DNA of 64,000 bases from Chrysogorgia sp. JL179-B06 (lineage: Eukaryota; Cnidaria; Anthozoa; Scleralcyonacea; Chrysogorgiidae), in contig JAYKKM010000470.1 of NCBI GenBank assembly GCA_035772405.1, positions 62,001-126,000 on the forward strand. The letters are read 5' to 3'. The stretch's first letter is position 1; each line of letters opens with the position of its first letter. Positions 39,659 to 50,124 of the stretch are shown here, piece after piece. A program made the translations under genes and the position numbers. Below the pieces are notes generated by a model that was not told the DNA's origin, did no database searches, and saw nothing but the letters and a program-made list of their open reading frames with translations.

Positions 39659-41129
39659 GTAAGATATTTCATCCGTGGGTTTTTTGTTCATTTTTCGCGT
39701 GTACCGCATACAGAAAATTACAGCATTGAAATGTTTGGACTTGTATGCAAAAATGCAATAAGCAAGTTCATAATGTCGACTTATTTCAATTCATAACATC
39801 AGGCTAAAACCACCATAAAATTATACATTATTAATCAAATTATACATTATTAATCATTGCTTTTTCGTTCCTGATGTTAATTTTTTTATTCGTACAGTGA
39901 AAAGGGGATAAATATTGCAAAGAGTGGTTTTCAGATAATGAGGCGACACAATGGCAAACAATGAAAACAATAGAACGGAATACAATAGAATACAATAGAC
40001 AATACAAAGTTATTTATCAAACCGTTATTTTACTAGACATGGAACTCTATGCTACATTCAATATTAGTCCTACAGACATCAAATTTTCAGAATATATCAA
40101 ATTTTCAGAATACATAAAATTTTAAGAATTTGATCATTGTAAATAGATCTCAAACTTAAACCTCAAAAATTTAATACATAGTAAATATATGTTCGACTGT
40201 GTTTATCCGAATTTTGGCATTGTTGCAAATAATTAAATTTTTGAGATAAATATATATATAAATTTATAATATTTTGAGGTTTACATGTTGGATATATCTA
40301 TTGGCTTTACATTAACTCTTTCCAAGACCGATGAAGTCGAAAACCGATGAAAAACATGGCACACGTTAACGCAGCATTAAAACATTTTTAAGATTAAAAG
40401 ATTAAAAATTCTCATGCCAAGTTTGATTTGATTTCATAAACAACTCTGCGATTGGTGGCATTTGAATGTGAGAGCTTGGAAAACGGATTAAAGGTTACAG
40501 GTCCACATTTACTATATAGCAATGTAATAATGTATATATGTAACACACCCAAGCATTACCGATATACAGTGACTGTCGCATAGACGGTACATATATCAAT
40601 TGAACCAGTACGTCATTGTAACCTTTGCTCTCCATCATGAGTCTCGGTAGCTCAATATATAGAGCGTTTCACCGACAATCAGAAGGTTACAAATTAGATC
40701 GCAGTCTGGGACTCAGAAACATTTTTCTGAGGATATGAGCTTGACGATGGTCCATGTATCGTCTGTCTACTCTAAGCTCTCTCACATTCACAACAGCAGT
40801 GTATATATTAACACATCCGAACAGTATCGAAATATAGTGACTGCCGCATAGGCAGCACATATACCAATCGGAAACCTTCGCTTTCTAGCTCAATAGCAAG
40901 AGCGTCTCACCAGCAATCAGAAGGTTACAGGTTCGATTCCTGTCCGTGACTCAGAATAATTTTTTTCTGAGATATGAGCTTGACGATCGTCCATGGATCA
41001 TCCACGTATCGATTCTTGTTTTTTTTAATTGTTCATAACATCTCAATTTGTGGTTACACCATGTCAGTTTTTATTGTACGAATGATCTGATTTTAAATCA
41101 ACTTTGCGGTGAATAATACTCTCTTTCAG
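39659..41129 (+). other. Intron with two tandem tRNA-like SINEs
   Basis: Related copies at about 40545-40770 and 40812-41020 share GTGACTG(T/C)CGCATAG, CAATCAGAAGGTTACA and ATATGAGCTTGACGAT. The second has a clear box B (GGTTCGATTCC) and TAGCTCAATAGCAAGAGC. The first is mutated in box B. The remainder is AT-rich with short repeated AAATTTTCAGAATA units near 40080-40130. Confidence 0.55.
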
Positions 41130-41194
41130 ATACATTGTTGATTGGTGAGAAGACCTGTCTGGCACTTAGAGCCATTGATCATTGCAAAACTAAG
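41130..41194 (+). CDS. Host gene exon (ZZEF1-like)
   Basis: A 65-base exon, acceptor TTTCAG, donor GTTAGT. It encodes TLLIGEKTCLALRAIDHCKT in phase with both neighbours. Confidence 0.8.
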
Positions 41195-41396
41195 GTTAGT
41201 TCTGTTTTAGACTTGGGAAGTCGACTTCGTTGAAGGAACAACGACTTGTTTTTTCAATTTAATTTGAAAAACAAAATTTCAATTTAATTTGCGTAAAAGT
41301 GAAAATCCTGAAGATGTCATGCGGTCTTGTTTACTGTCGGGCTCCTTTGTGAGTAATTTTCTTTTCATTGGATTTTCTTTTCCTTTGATTTCTTAG

Positions 41397-41453
41397 GATG
41401 AAGCAGTCACAATTTTGGAACATTCTTTTGTGGCGTATACCTTTAGACAAATG
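41397..41453 (+). CDS. Host gene exon (ZZEF1-like)
   Basis: A 57-base phase-0 exon encoding DEAVTILEHSFVAYTFRQM, acceptor TCTTAG, donor GTGAGA. Confidence 0.8.
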
Positions 41454-41699
41454 GTGAGAAAGTTACTCTAAACTCTGATAATTACTACAGGCTTTGATAT
41501 GGTGGCTATGTTGATGTACCTAACAAAAGAAGCTACTTAAAAATATATTGTTGAAGTACACCAATGTGGTGGCCTTGTTGGTGTACAGTACCTAACAAAA
41601 GAAGCTACTTAAAAATCTATTGTTGAGGTACACCAGTTTGGTGGCTATGATGTCAAGTGAAACTATCTTTCTTGGTAAGATGTTTACTGTTTTTTATAG

Positions 41700-41822
41700 A
41701 TCTTGTTCCTGAACACTTTTGCTCCTATAGAAGAAATTGTATTACCTGTCTTGCAAAATCTTCAACCAGTCACCATTGAAATTAAAAGAATCGCTGAAGA
41801 TCTGCCACGATATTTTTTGGAG
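41700..41822 (+). CDS. Host gene exon (ZZEF1-like)
   Basis: A 123-base phase-0 exon encoding ILFLNTFAPIEEIVLPVLQN and IEIKRIAEDLPRYFLE, acceptor TTATAG, donor GTAACT. It leads into the CUB-like segment. Confidence 0.85.
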
Positions 41823-41898
41823 GTAACTTTACTTTTGGACAACTTCAACGAGAATCGTTTTCGAAGTTTTCTAGAAAACATGCTGACTGTTTTTGTAG

Positions 41899-42000
41899 GC
41901 CAGTTCTTCTGAGGATATGAAGAAAAGTGATCGTGTTATCTTAAGAACATGGGACATGGAATCCTCGCATAATTACGAAAATAATCAAAACTTAACTAAG
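41899..42000 (+). CDS. Host gene exon (ZZEF1-like), start of CUB-like domain
   Basis: A 102-base phase-0 exon, acceptor TTGTAG, donor GTATAC. RVILRTWDMESSHNYENNQN is the opening of the CUB-like domain pattern (E-S-x-H-x-Y-x-N-N) seen in ZZEF1 proteins. Confidence 0.85.
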
Positions 42001-42027
42001 GTATACATATACTATTGTTGTGGAATG

Positions 42028-42240
42028 AAAGGTATGCAATGCAATGCAATGGAGGGGACGCAATTGAATGAACGGAATACAATAGAATGGAACGGACGCA
42101 ATAGAATGGACGGACGCAATAGAATGGACGGAATACAACAGAATGGAATGGAAGGGATGCAACGGAATGGAAGGGATGTAATGCATGGGATGGAAGGGAT
42201 AGAATGGAAGGATGGACGGACGAACAAACAGTGGATTGGA
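42028..42240. repeat. Degenerate GGAAT-type repeat
   Basis: About 200 bases of units like GGAATGGAACGGACGCAATA in the intron after the first CUB-like exon. It resembles the GGAAT class of pentanucleotide satellites but is irregular. Confidence 0.75.
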
Positions 42241-42303
42241 TGAGAGCATGCATGCATGTATTGATGGACTGATATTTGATAATGTAATTTACTTTATTTA
42301 AAG

Positions 42304-42371
42304 GTTTTCACTTGCCCTGGATGCAACGAGTTTCTTGTCCAGTTTGATTTAAGATGCGAAACTGAGAGGAG
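42304..42371 (+). CDS. Host gene exon (ZZEF1-like), CUB-like domain
   Basis: A 68-base exon encoding VFTCPGCNEFLVQFDLRCET, acceptor TTAAAG, donor GTTGGT, ending in phase 2. Confidence 0.8.
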
Positions 42372-42489
42372 GTTGGTGCCTATAGTTTTGTGGTGTTGGT
42401 TACTTTTTTCTTTTTTCTGAACATCATAGTTAACTCACTAGATGTGTCCTGTAGATTCTTCACTAGAAACCTCTTCTCACATCTTCCAG

Positions 42490-42571
42490 ATGTGATTACT
42501 TAGAATTTACTGATTCCAATGGAGTAAAGAAAAGATTTGATCAAAAAGTTGGAACCGAAAAATGGCCATTG
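42490..42571 (+). CDS. Host gene exon (ZZEF1-like), CUB-like domain
   Basis: An 82-base exon, acceptor TTCCAG, donor GTAATT. It encodes CDYLEFTDSNGVKKRF and QKVGTEKWPL. The YLEF pattern is the core of the CUB fold. Confidence 0.85.
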
Positions 42572-42916
42572 GTAATTAGTTGTTGTTTTGGAGTGCAAAT
42601 GATTTCCATGATTGTTCACTGTAAAACGTACTTAATAACAGAACAGAGCCTTTGCTGATTCTTGGAACGACATTGGGGGAATGGAGTAAGCGTGCTGTGA
42701 ACGTATGAGAGATCAAAACTACCCAAATTTCATACTATACTACTTTTTACCCGAATTCTATGTTTTTTTTAAAATTTTTGGGATGTGTGACACCCCCCAC
42801 TAGTAGCGAAGGCCCTGGGGCCAGTTGCATAAACATTACAGCTGGTCCCACTGCTAACGTCAGACGTTAAAACAATGGATTTGAATAGATCTAACGTCAG
42901 ACATTGACAGTAAAGG

Positions 42917-43056
42917 CTAGTTTCTACTCAGGAAAATTTTCCCAGGACAGGAAAGTTTCCTTTGGATTGTGCTTCTCGAATGGAACTAATGACTTTACGA
43001 CAAAGGAAACTTTCCTGTCCCAGGAAAATTTTCCTGAGTGTAAAGTAGCCTTAAGA
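42917..43056. mobile_element. Short palindromic MITE
   Basis: Arms of about 50 bases (CAGGAAAATTTTCCCAGGAC, GGAAAGTTTCCTTTG) face their complements around a 35-base centre. Non-coding, in an intron. Confidence 0.65.
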
Positions 43057-43370
43057 CATTAATGTTTGTGCAACTGATCCCTGGTCTTTAATGAGTTGCT
43101 CATTTTATACTAGTAGTGTCTACGTTGAAGAGGAGGTTTTAGGGTGACCTTTACCATATGTTGAAAATGTTCAGGTCATTAAATGTCCAGCAGGAGTTTA
43201 AAAGTTAAGAATTTAGTTGTAAAAAGTAGAGTGTTGCGTAGATAGTGTTTTGGATAAAGCGAAAAGATGGTGAACTGTCGAGAGTTTAGGAACGAAATAC
43301 TGACGTGTAAGAAAAAAAAGTTGTGTAAGAAAACAAAAAAATAAAATGCTATGTTTTTATTATGTTACAG

Positions 43371-43454
43371 GAAGTGATCTTTCAAAGTGGTAATAAATTA
43401 CAGTTTCTCTTTCATTCTGATGGAAGCAACAATGAATGGGGATATAAATTCAAG
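43371..43454 (+). CDS. Host gene exon (ZZEF1-like), CUB-like domain
   Basis: An 84-base phase-0 exon encoding LQFLFHSDGSNNEWGYKFK. The F-x-S-D-x-S-x-x-x-x-x-G-Y/F-K pattern closes a CUB-like domain. Acceptor TTACAG, donor GTGAAC. Confidence 0.88.
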
Positions 43455-43584
43455 GTGAACCAGTTAATGCCATTGCTAAAAGTATTAGTAATATTTTAAA
43501 AACAAGCAGTAATGCTTTATCAGGTTTAACCCTTTATGTCTCGAAGGAAATATAAATTATTGTTTTTTGGTTTGTTTTATATAG

Positions 43585-43699
43585 GTGACTGCTCGTGGTT
43601 GTCCAGATATCACCCTCTCTTGTCTTTTTGATATGCAGCTGGGCCTTGCCAGCCTGTTTGGACTATTTTGTAGTTCAGTAATGGCAGGTTATCCAAAAG
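43585..43699 (+). CDS. Host gene exon (ZZEF1-like)
   Basis: A 115-base exon encoding VTARGCPDITLSCLFDMQLG and onward, acceptor TATAG, donor GTGCGT. It ends in phase 1, matching the next exon. Confidence 0.8.
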
Positions 43700-43910
43700 G
43701 TGCGTTTCCCTTGATAACTTTCCTTTTATCCTCACATACGGTATCCCTCTCTATCCACAACAATCCACTTTATCCTCCTTCCACAATCATCCTCTTTATC
43801 CTCATATTTCCCTGTTATTCCCACTTTCCCATTTGTCCTCACTTTCTATTAGTAGATTATTTTATTATTATAAATTAGCCCGAAAAGCCCTGAGGGAGGT
43901 CTAATTCTAG

Positions 43911-43999
43911 TTCTTTTGCAAAGCAATATTTGGACAACGTTATTTCGCGGAAGCTACGCCAATAATGGCAAGCTACAAAGATCGTTATCTGGTCATCAT
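43911..43999 (+). CDS. Host gene exon (ZZEF1-like)
   Basis: An 89-base exon entered with two bases, acceptor TTCTAG, donor GTAAGT. It encodes NIWTTLFRGSYANNGKLQRS. Confidence 0.78.
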
Positions 44000-44045
44000 G
44001 TAAGTTTATAACAAAATCTCTCTTTATTTTTATTCTATTTTCTGT

Positions 44046-44345
44046 TAGGATAGGATAGGATAACTTTATTTAAACAGGTTTGCCTCTTCAGTTACAAGAC
44101 TTGTATTCATAAGGGACCTGTGTTTAAGTTACATAATATTAGTTACATACTGTATATTAAAAGATATAACTCAGACAAAATGTAAATTATAGACTATAAA
44201 ATTATATAAGAAAAATTAAAAGTTAAAAAGTGTCAATTATATAAATATTTCTTAATTTGAGTCTTAAAACTAGAAAGTAAAGATGCCTCTTTTACTTTAG
44301 TGGGCAATTTATTATACATTAAAGGTCCATTAAAACTAAGAGTTC
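44046..44345 (-). mobile_element. LINE 3' end fragment
   Basis: On the minus strand it codes a typical LINE C-terminus (RTLSFNGPLMYNKLPTKVKE, then SSFKTQIKKYLYN, stop). AT-rich 3' UTR and a (TATCC)n tail follow. It resembles the 3' end of the LINE at 58.6 kb, which has a (TATC)n tail. Confidence 0.7.
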
Positions 44346-44751
44346 TTTTGCCAAGTTCAAGTTTGTGTTGTTTTTGTTTTTCATATTGTTTTTCATTTTT
44401 CATTTCTATATTGTCGCGTTTCGTGTCAAAATATGTATCCTTATACTCTCAAATATATTCCTATCGATTCCTCTCTTCTCTAATCCCCAACCTTTCGTCT
44501 ATCCCCAACCTCCCATATTTATCCCCAACCGCCTATCTTTATCCTAATTCGCCCATCTTTATCCCCATTCTCATAGTTATCCTCATTCTCTCATAGTTAT
44601 CTCTAACTTTCCATCTTTATCCTCATTTTCCCCTCTTTTCCGTAAACACTCTCTCCCCTATATTCTTTACCTCTCCCCATTCCTCTTCCTATGATCCCCT
44701 ATAATCTCGTGTGTATATAATCATGACTAATACAGGGAGCACTGTGTTTAG

Positions 44752-44843
44752 GCTACTACGTTCAGCGCAGACAACAATGTTCATGGTTTTTGCAAAGGTT
44801 TAGCAACCGACACTGAGGGAAAATGCTACGACCTCGTTAACAG
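44752..44843 (+). CDS. Host gene exon (ZZEF1-like)
   Basis: A 92-base exon encoding TTFSADNNVHGFCKGLATDT and EGKCYDLVN, acceptor TTTAG, donor GTAATC, ending in phase 2. Confidence 0.78.
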
Positions 44844-45264
44844 GTAATCAAGTTTTAATCATCATGTAATCCTGATCTTACAGGACCGAGGGAAACAGTA
44901 TGTTTAGGACCACAAAACATACTGCTTTCCTGAGGTCCCAGTAAATAAGTGCTTTATTATCATACCAAGTGTCAAAGAAAAAACAAAACGTAATATTTTA
45001 AATATTTTATTCTGAAAACATTAAATTAAATAAAATTAAGGCGAAAGGAGAGTTCATACAGTTCAAATTGTTAAGTTCAATAAAAAGTCCAAAGGTCGCA
45101 TTTTCATGTGGTATTTCACATGATTTTTTCATTATTGACGGTCAACAACATATTGCCCTCTCAGAGCTATTGCGGGTTATTGCGGGGTAAACAGCTAAAT
45201 TTCGTCACTTTCACGTGATACACTCTTGACCAATAACATACTAGAAAAAGGGAACTTTGACACT

Positions 45265-45650
45265 TGTTATTGAAAAGAGATCGCCAATTGACGTTATTGG
45301 AGGATTGGTGCCAATTAGCCACAGGGGGATGCCACCCCCTGAGTAGAGGTAACCATGGCAACCCCGCCACAGCCCACCTCCAGGCACCAGTGACACTGTC
45401 AAAGCAGTGGAATTTATACTTACCTTGCATTTCCTTAGGTGTGGGAGGGTGGGACAACAAAGCGCAAGAGCACGAGATTCCACAGTATCCACCAAATGAT
45501 AGCGCGTGCAAAACCAGTCAAGCTCAGACCACGCTGACAAGACTCTGACAAGTGCTGCGATTCCTTCACCTATTTAATTGAGTGACCACTGACTAGCATT
45601 TGACTCCTTTTTTACCTTGCCGAAATTACATTTAGCCACATATAATAACA
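45265..45650. repeat. Dispersed repeat with U1-like ACTTACCT, copy 2
   Basis: Second copy of the element at 32660-33030. It retains ATACTTACCTTGC at about 45417. See that entry for the shared blocks. Confidence 0.6.
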
Positions 45651-45920
45651 ACTGTTGTATTGCTCTGGTGATATTTGAGAGGTATAAGCTGTTTAGCCTG
45701 TATCGCCGAGGGTAACGGTAAACTTTATCCAATTAGAAAGTTGCTACAAAATTAAATTTCTTCACTAGTGAAATAAATTGTATAAACCAATAAGAACGCT
45801 GATATGATATTTTTCACACGTGAAGTTCTCAGTGTTTATATAATAAACATGAATATTTGATCAAGCTACTCAAGGTTGGTCTTATTTAAACATTTCTTTA
45901 TTTTCTTGTATAATTTTCAG

Positions 45921-46042
45921 ATGTCAGTCAGAATGTGGCCAACCTTCTATTGGTGGGATAAATGTCGACGAAGCTGTTCGCTCTGTTTTCACGGCACTTG
46001 TTTGGCATTCTCAAAGATTACGAGATGAGCTTTTCTTGTTTG
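45921..46042 (+). CDS. Host gene exon (ZZEF1-like)
   Basis: A 122-base exon encoding CGQPSIGGINVDEAVRSVFT and ALVWHSQRLRDELFLF, acceptor TTTCAG, donor GTAAGG, ending in phase 1. Confidence 0.82.
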
Positions 46043-46157
46043 GTAAGGAAGAGAGAGGGAGGGAAATAACAGGAAGAGGAGATGGAGAAAACAGCTTTTC
46101 CCCATGCTGTTAGTTCTTCCATCGTTAATCTTAAACTCTCCATTTTCGTAATTTCAG

Positions 46158-46237
46158 CGACCGACTGTCCTCCTGACCAGACTCCAACGGGTATTTCCGA
46201 TGCATACAAAACATCAGAGTCGCTGAGAAGGAACTTG
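46158..46237 (+). CDS. Host gene exon (ZZEF1-like), last one recognised
   Basis: An 80-base exon encoding TDCPPDQTPTGISDAYKTSE and SLRRNL, acceptor TTTCAG. Its donor, TTG|GTAGGT, is the first unit of the 17-bp minisatellite that fills the following intron. I found no later exon that clearly belongs to this gene, so it must continue past or between the repeats. Confidence 0.82.
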
Positions 46238-48805
46238 GTAGGTGTGACGTGTTGGTAGGTGTGACCTCTTGGTAGGTGTTTCCTCTTGGTAGGTGTGACG
46301 TGTTGGTAGGTGTTTCCTCTTGGTAGGTGTTTCCTCTTGGTAGGTGTTTCCTCTTGATAGGTGTTTCCTCTTGATAGGTGTTTCCTCTTGGTAGGTGTTT
46401 CCTCTTGATAGGTGTTTCCTCTTGATAGGTGTTTCCTCTTGGTAGGTGTTTCCTCTTGATAGGTGTTTCCTCTTGGTAGGTGTTTCATCTTGATAGGTGT
46501 TTCATCTTGATAGGTGTTTCATCTTGATAGGTGTTTCCTCTTGGTATGTGTTTCCTCTTGATAGGTGTTTCCTCTTGGTAGGTGTTTCCTCTTGGTAGGT
46601 GTTTCCTCTTGGTAGGTGTTTCCTATTAGAAGGTGTTTTCTCTTGGTAGGTGTTTCCTCTTGGTAGGTGTTTCCTCTTGGTAGGTGTTTCCTATTAGAAG
46701 GTGTTTTCTCTTGGTAGGTGTTTCCTCTTGGTAGGTGTTTCCTCTTGGTAGGTGTTTCCTATTAGCAGGTGTTTCCTCTTGGTAGGTGTTTCCTCTTGGT
46801 AGGTGTTTCCTCTTGGTAGGTGTTTCCTCTTGGTAGGTGTTTCCTATTAGCAGGTGTTTTCTCTTGATAGGTGTTTCCTCTTGATAGGTGTTTCCTCTTG
46901 GTAGGTGTGACCTCTTGATAGGTGTTTCCTCTTGATAGGTGTTTCCTCTTGGTAGGTGTTTCCTATTAGCAGGTGTTTTCTCTTGGTAGGTGTTTCCTCT
47001 TGATAGGTGTTTCCTCTTGGTAGGTGTTTCCTCTTGATAGGTGTTTCCTCTTGGTAGGTGTTTCCTATTAGTAGGTGTTTTCTCTTGGTAGGTGTTTCCT
47101 ATTAGTTTAGTTTAGTTTATTAGATTTTTCACTCTTAGGTGAACGGAATAACCCAACAGGCTAAAAGCCCAATTATAGGGGTTCCGAGGGCCTACGATTT
47201 TAGGTCGTTATCCGAGAAGACCTGAAAGTCTTACCATTTGCTGATATTATTGCAAAGGCAGCACTTTCTCCTCAATTATTTTTAAGACCTTGAGTGGAGG
47301 TCCGACCCGGATTTGAACCTGTGTTTCCCAGCTCATAGACATGTGTGGTAACCACTAGACCACAACAGCTGGTCCAATTAGTAGGTGTTTCCTCTTAATA
47401 GGTGTTTCCTCTTGATAGGTGTTTCATCTTGGTAGGTGTTTCCTCTTGATAGGTGTTTCCTCGGTAGGTGTTTCCTCTTGATAGGTGTTTCATCTTGATA
47501 GGTGTTTCCTCTTGATAGGTGTTTCCTCTTGATAGGTGTTTCCTCTTGGTAGGTGTTTCCTCTTGATAGGTGTTTCCTCTTGATAGGTGTTTCCTCTTGA
47601 TAGGTGTTTCCTCTTGATAGGTGTTTCCTCTTGATAGGTGTTTCCTCTTGATAGGTGTTTCCTCTTGATAGGTGTTTCCTCTTGATAGGTGTTTCATCTT
47701 GATAGGTGTTTCCTCTTGATAGGTGTTTCATCTTGGTAGGTGTTTCCTCTTGATAGGTGTTTCCTCTTGATAGGTGTTTCCTCTTGATAGGTGTTTCATC
47801 TTGGTAGGTGTTTCCTCTTGATAGGTGTTTCATCTTGATAGGTGTTTCCTCTTGATAGGTGTTTCCTCTTGATAGGTGTTTCCTCTTGATAGGTGTTTCC
47901 TCTTGATAGGTGTTTCCTCTTGATAGGTGTTTCCTCTTGATAGGTGTTTCCTCTTGATAGGTATTTCCTCTTGATAGGTGTTTCATCTTGGTAGGTGTTT
48001 CCTCTTGATAGGTGTTTCATCTTGGTAGGTGTTTCCTCTTGATAGGTGTTTCCTCTTGGTAGGTGTTTCCTCTTGATAGGTGTTTCATCTTGGTAGGTGT
48101 TTCCTCTTGATAGGTGTTTCCTCTTGATAGGTGTTTCCTCTTAGTAGGTGTTTCCTCTTGATAGGTGTTTCATCTTAGTAGGTGTTTCCTCTTGATAGGT
48201 GTTTCCTCTTGATAGGTGTTTCCTCTTGATAGGTGTTTCCTCTTGATAGGTGTTTCCTCTTGGTAGGTGTTTCCTCTTGATAGGTGTTTCCTCTTGATAG
48301 GTGTTTCCTCTTGATAGGTGTTTCCTCTTGATAGGTGTTTCCTCTTGATAGGTGTTTCCTCTTGATAGGTGTTTCCTCTTGATAGGTGTTTCCTCTTGAT
48401 AGGTGTTTCCTCTTGATAGGTGTTTCCTCTTGGTAGGTGTTTCCTCTTGATAGGTGTTTCCTCTTGATAGGTGTTTCCTCTTGATAGGTGTTTCCTCTTG
48501 GTAGGTGTTTCCTCTTGATAGGTGTTTCCTCTTGATAGGTGTTTCCTCTTGATAGGTGTTTCCTCTTGATAGGTGTTTCCTCTTGATAGGTGTTTCCTCT
48601 TGATAGGTGTTTCCTCTTGATAGGTGTTTCCTCTTGATGGTAGGTGTTTCATCTTGATAGGTGTTTCCTCTTGATAGGTGTTTCCTCTTGGTAGGTGTTT
48701 CCTCTTGATGGGTGTTTCCTCTTGATGGGTGTTTCCTCTTGATAGGTGTTTCCTCTTGATAGGTGTTTCCTCTTGATAGGTGTTTCATCTTGATAGGTGT
48801 TTCCT
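46233..48805 (+). repeat. 17-bp minisatellite built from a 5' splice site
   Basis: Roughly 130-140 tandem units of GTAGGTGTTTCCTCTTG and variants (ATAGGTG, CATCTTG, AGAAGGTG), interrupted by a SINE at 47106-47376. The first unit starts at the exon/intron boundary, so every unit with G at position 1 reproduces TTG|GTAGGT. Minus-strand frames repeating KHLSRGNTYQEETPIKR are artefacts of 3 x 17 = 51. Confidence 0.95.
47106..47376 (-). mobile_element. tRNA-derived SINE inside the minisatellite
   Basis: On the minus strand: box A-like TGTGGTCTAGTGGTTACCAC, box B GGTTCAAATCC, then an unrelated body and a 3' end with TAAAC/TAG repeats. ATTAG on both sides (47101-47105, 47377-47381) is the likely target duplication. 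Confidence 0.75.
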
Positions 48806-48925
48806 AGATATATAGATATATAGATAGATATATATATAGATATATATATAGATATATATATATATATAGATATATATATAGATATATATATAGATATATA
48901 TATAGATATGTATATAGATATATAT
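48806..48925. repeat. (TATAGA)n / (TA)n tract
   Basis: Irregular TATATAGA repeat between the minisatellite and the 5'-truncated LINE. Confidence 0.9.
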
Positions 48926-49870
48926 GATACTCAACTGTATGTTGCCGTTAATCCTAAAGATCCTTTTGCTGCTCATGAAACGTTGCGTCGCTGTGTTGAT
49001 GATGTTATTTCATGGAACACAGACAACATGTTGTTGAGTAATCCAGAGAAGACGGAAGTTATTCATTTGACTTCACGTTACAACAAACGTCTCAACCTCC
49101 AGGCGAATTTCTCACTGGCCGATACGACGATCGCGGTGTCTGACAAGGTACGTAACCTGGGGGTGGAATTTGACAAGAACATGACCTTGTCTAGTCATAT
49201 AAATGGGATATGCAAGAAAGCAGTGCTGTCCATTCGATCTATTGGTCGCATAAGAAAGTATCTATCCAAAGAGAGTTTAAATCGGTTGGTTCATGCTTTG
49301 GTTATTTCGCGCCTTGATTACGCTAACAGTATATTATACGGAGTTCCTAAATATGAATTAGAGAAACTGCAGCGTATCCAGAATACCGCAGCGCGGTTAA
49401 TTACCGGGGTAAAGAAATTTGATCATATTACATCCACTTTAAAGGATTAATCAATTTTAAAATTATTCTATTTGTATACAAGTCACTGCATGGTCTAGCT
49501 CCTGATTATCTATCCAGTCTTATCAAAGTACGCAGACCTACACGTGATCTTCGATCGTCGCACCATTCATTGTTATATATTCCTAAAACAAAGACTGTTA
49601 CTTATGGTCAACGTGCTTATTCTTATGCTGCTGCGGAACTTTGGAACTCATTGCCTGAACATATTAAATCGTGTAAATCAGTTTCTGAATTCAAAACTAC
49701 TCTTAAGACATATTTTTTTAGAGAAGCCTATAACTGTTAATTAGAGATCCTCGCATTTATTTTAGTATTTTATAACAAATTTGTATTTACTATTGTAATT
49801 AGTTTTATAGAATACTTTTGTAAGCGCATTGAGATTTTTAAATGCGCATTAAAAACGTATGTTATTATTA
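48926..49870 (+). mobile_element. 5'-truncated CR1/L2-like LINE
   Basis: Begins at the RT catalytic region (DTQLYVAV, the end of a YADDTQLY motif) and continues through ISWNTDNMLLSNPEKTE, LGVEFDKNMTLSSHINGICK and LEKLQRIQNTAARLITG to 49450. A frameshift or short deletion follows, then LHGLAPDYLSSLIKVRRPTR, AELWNSLPEHIKSCKSVSEF and a stop near 49740. The 3' end has the GCGCATT...AATGCGC hairpin and a (TTA)n tail, typical of CR1/L2 elements. Confidence 0.85.
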
Positions 49871-50124
49871 TTATTATTATTATATATATAGATATATATA
49901 TAGATATATATATAGATATATATATAGATATATATATATAGATATATATATATATAGATATATATATATAGATATATATATAGATATATATATATAGATA
50001 TATATAGATAGATATATATATAGATAGATATATATATAGATAGATATATATAGATAGAAGATATATATATAGATAGATATATATAGATAGATATATATAG
50101 ATAGATATATATATATATATATAT
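49871..50124. repeat. (TATAGA)n tract
   Basis: TATATAGA-type repeat running into a Penelope terminal fragment. Confidence 0.92.

Noticed and set aside
42028..42243. Coding continuation of the CUB-like exon
   Set aside because: A clear GT donor follows 42000 and the downstream frame is a degenerate GGAAT repeat.
46018..48788. Minus-strand proteins of KHLSRGNTYQEETPIKR repeats
   Set aside because: A 17-bp minisatellite gives a 17-residue period in every open frame. No start context or unique flanks.
46233..48805. CRISPR array
   Set aside because: The repeats are directly tandem with no unique spacers, and the DNA is eukaryotic.
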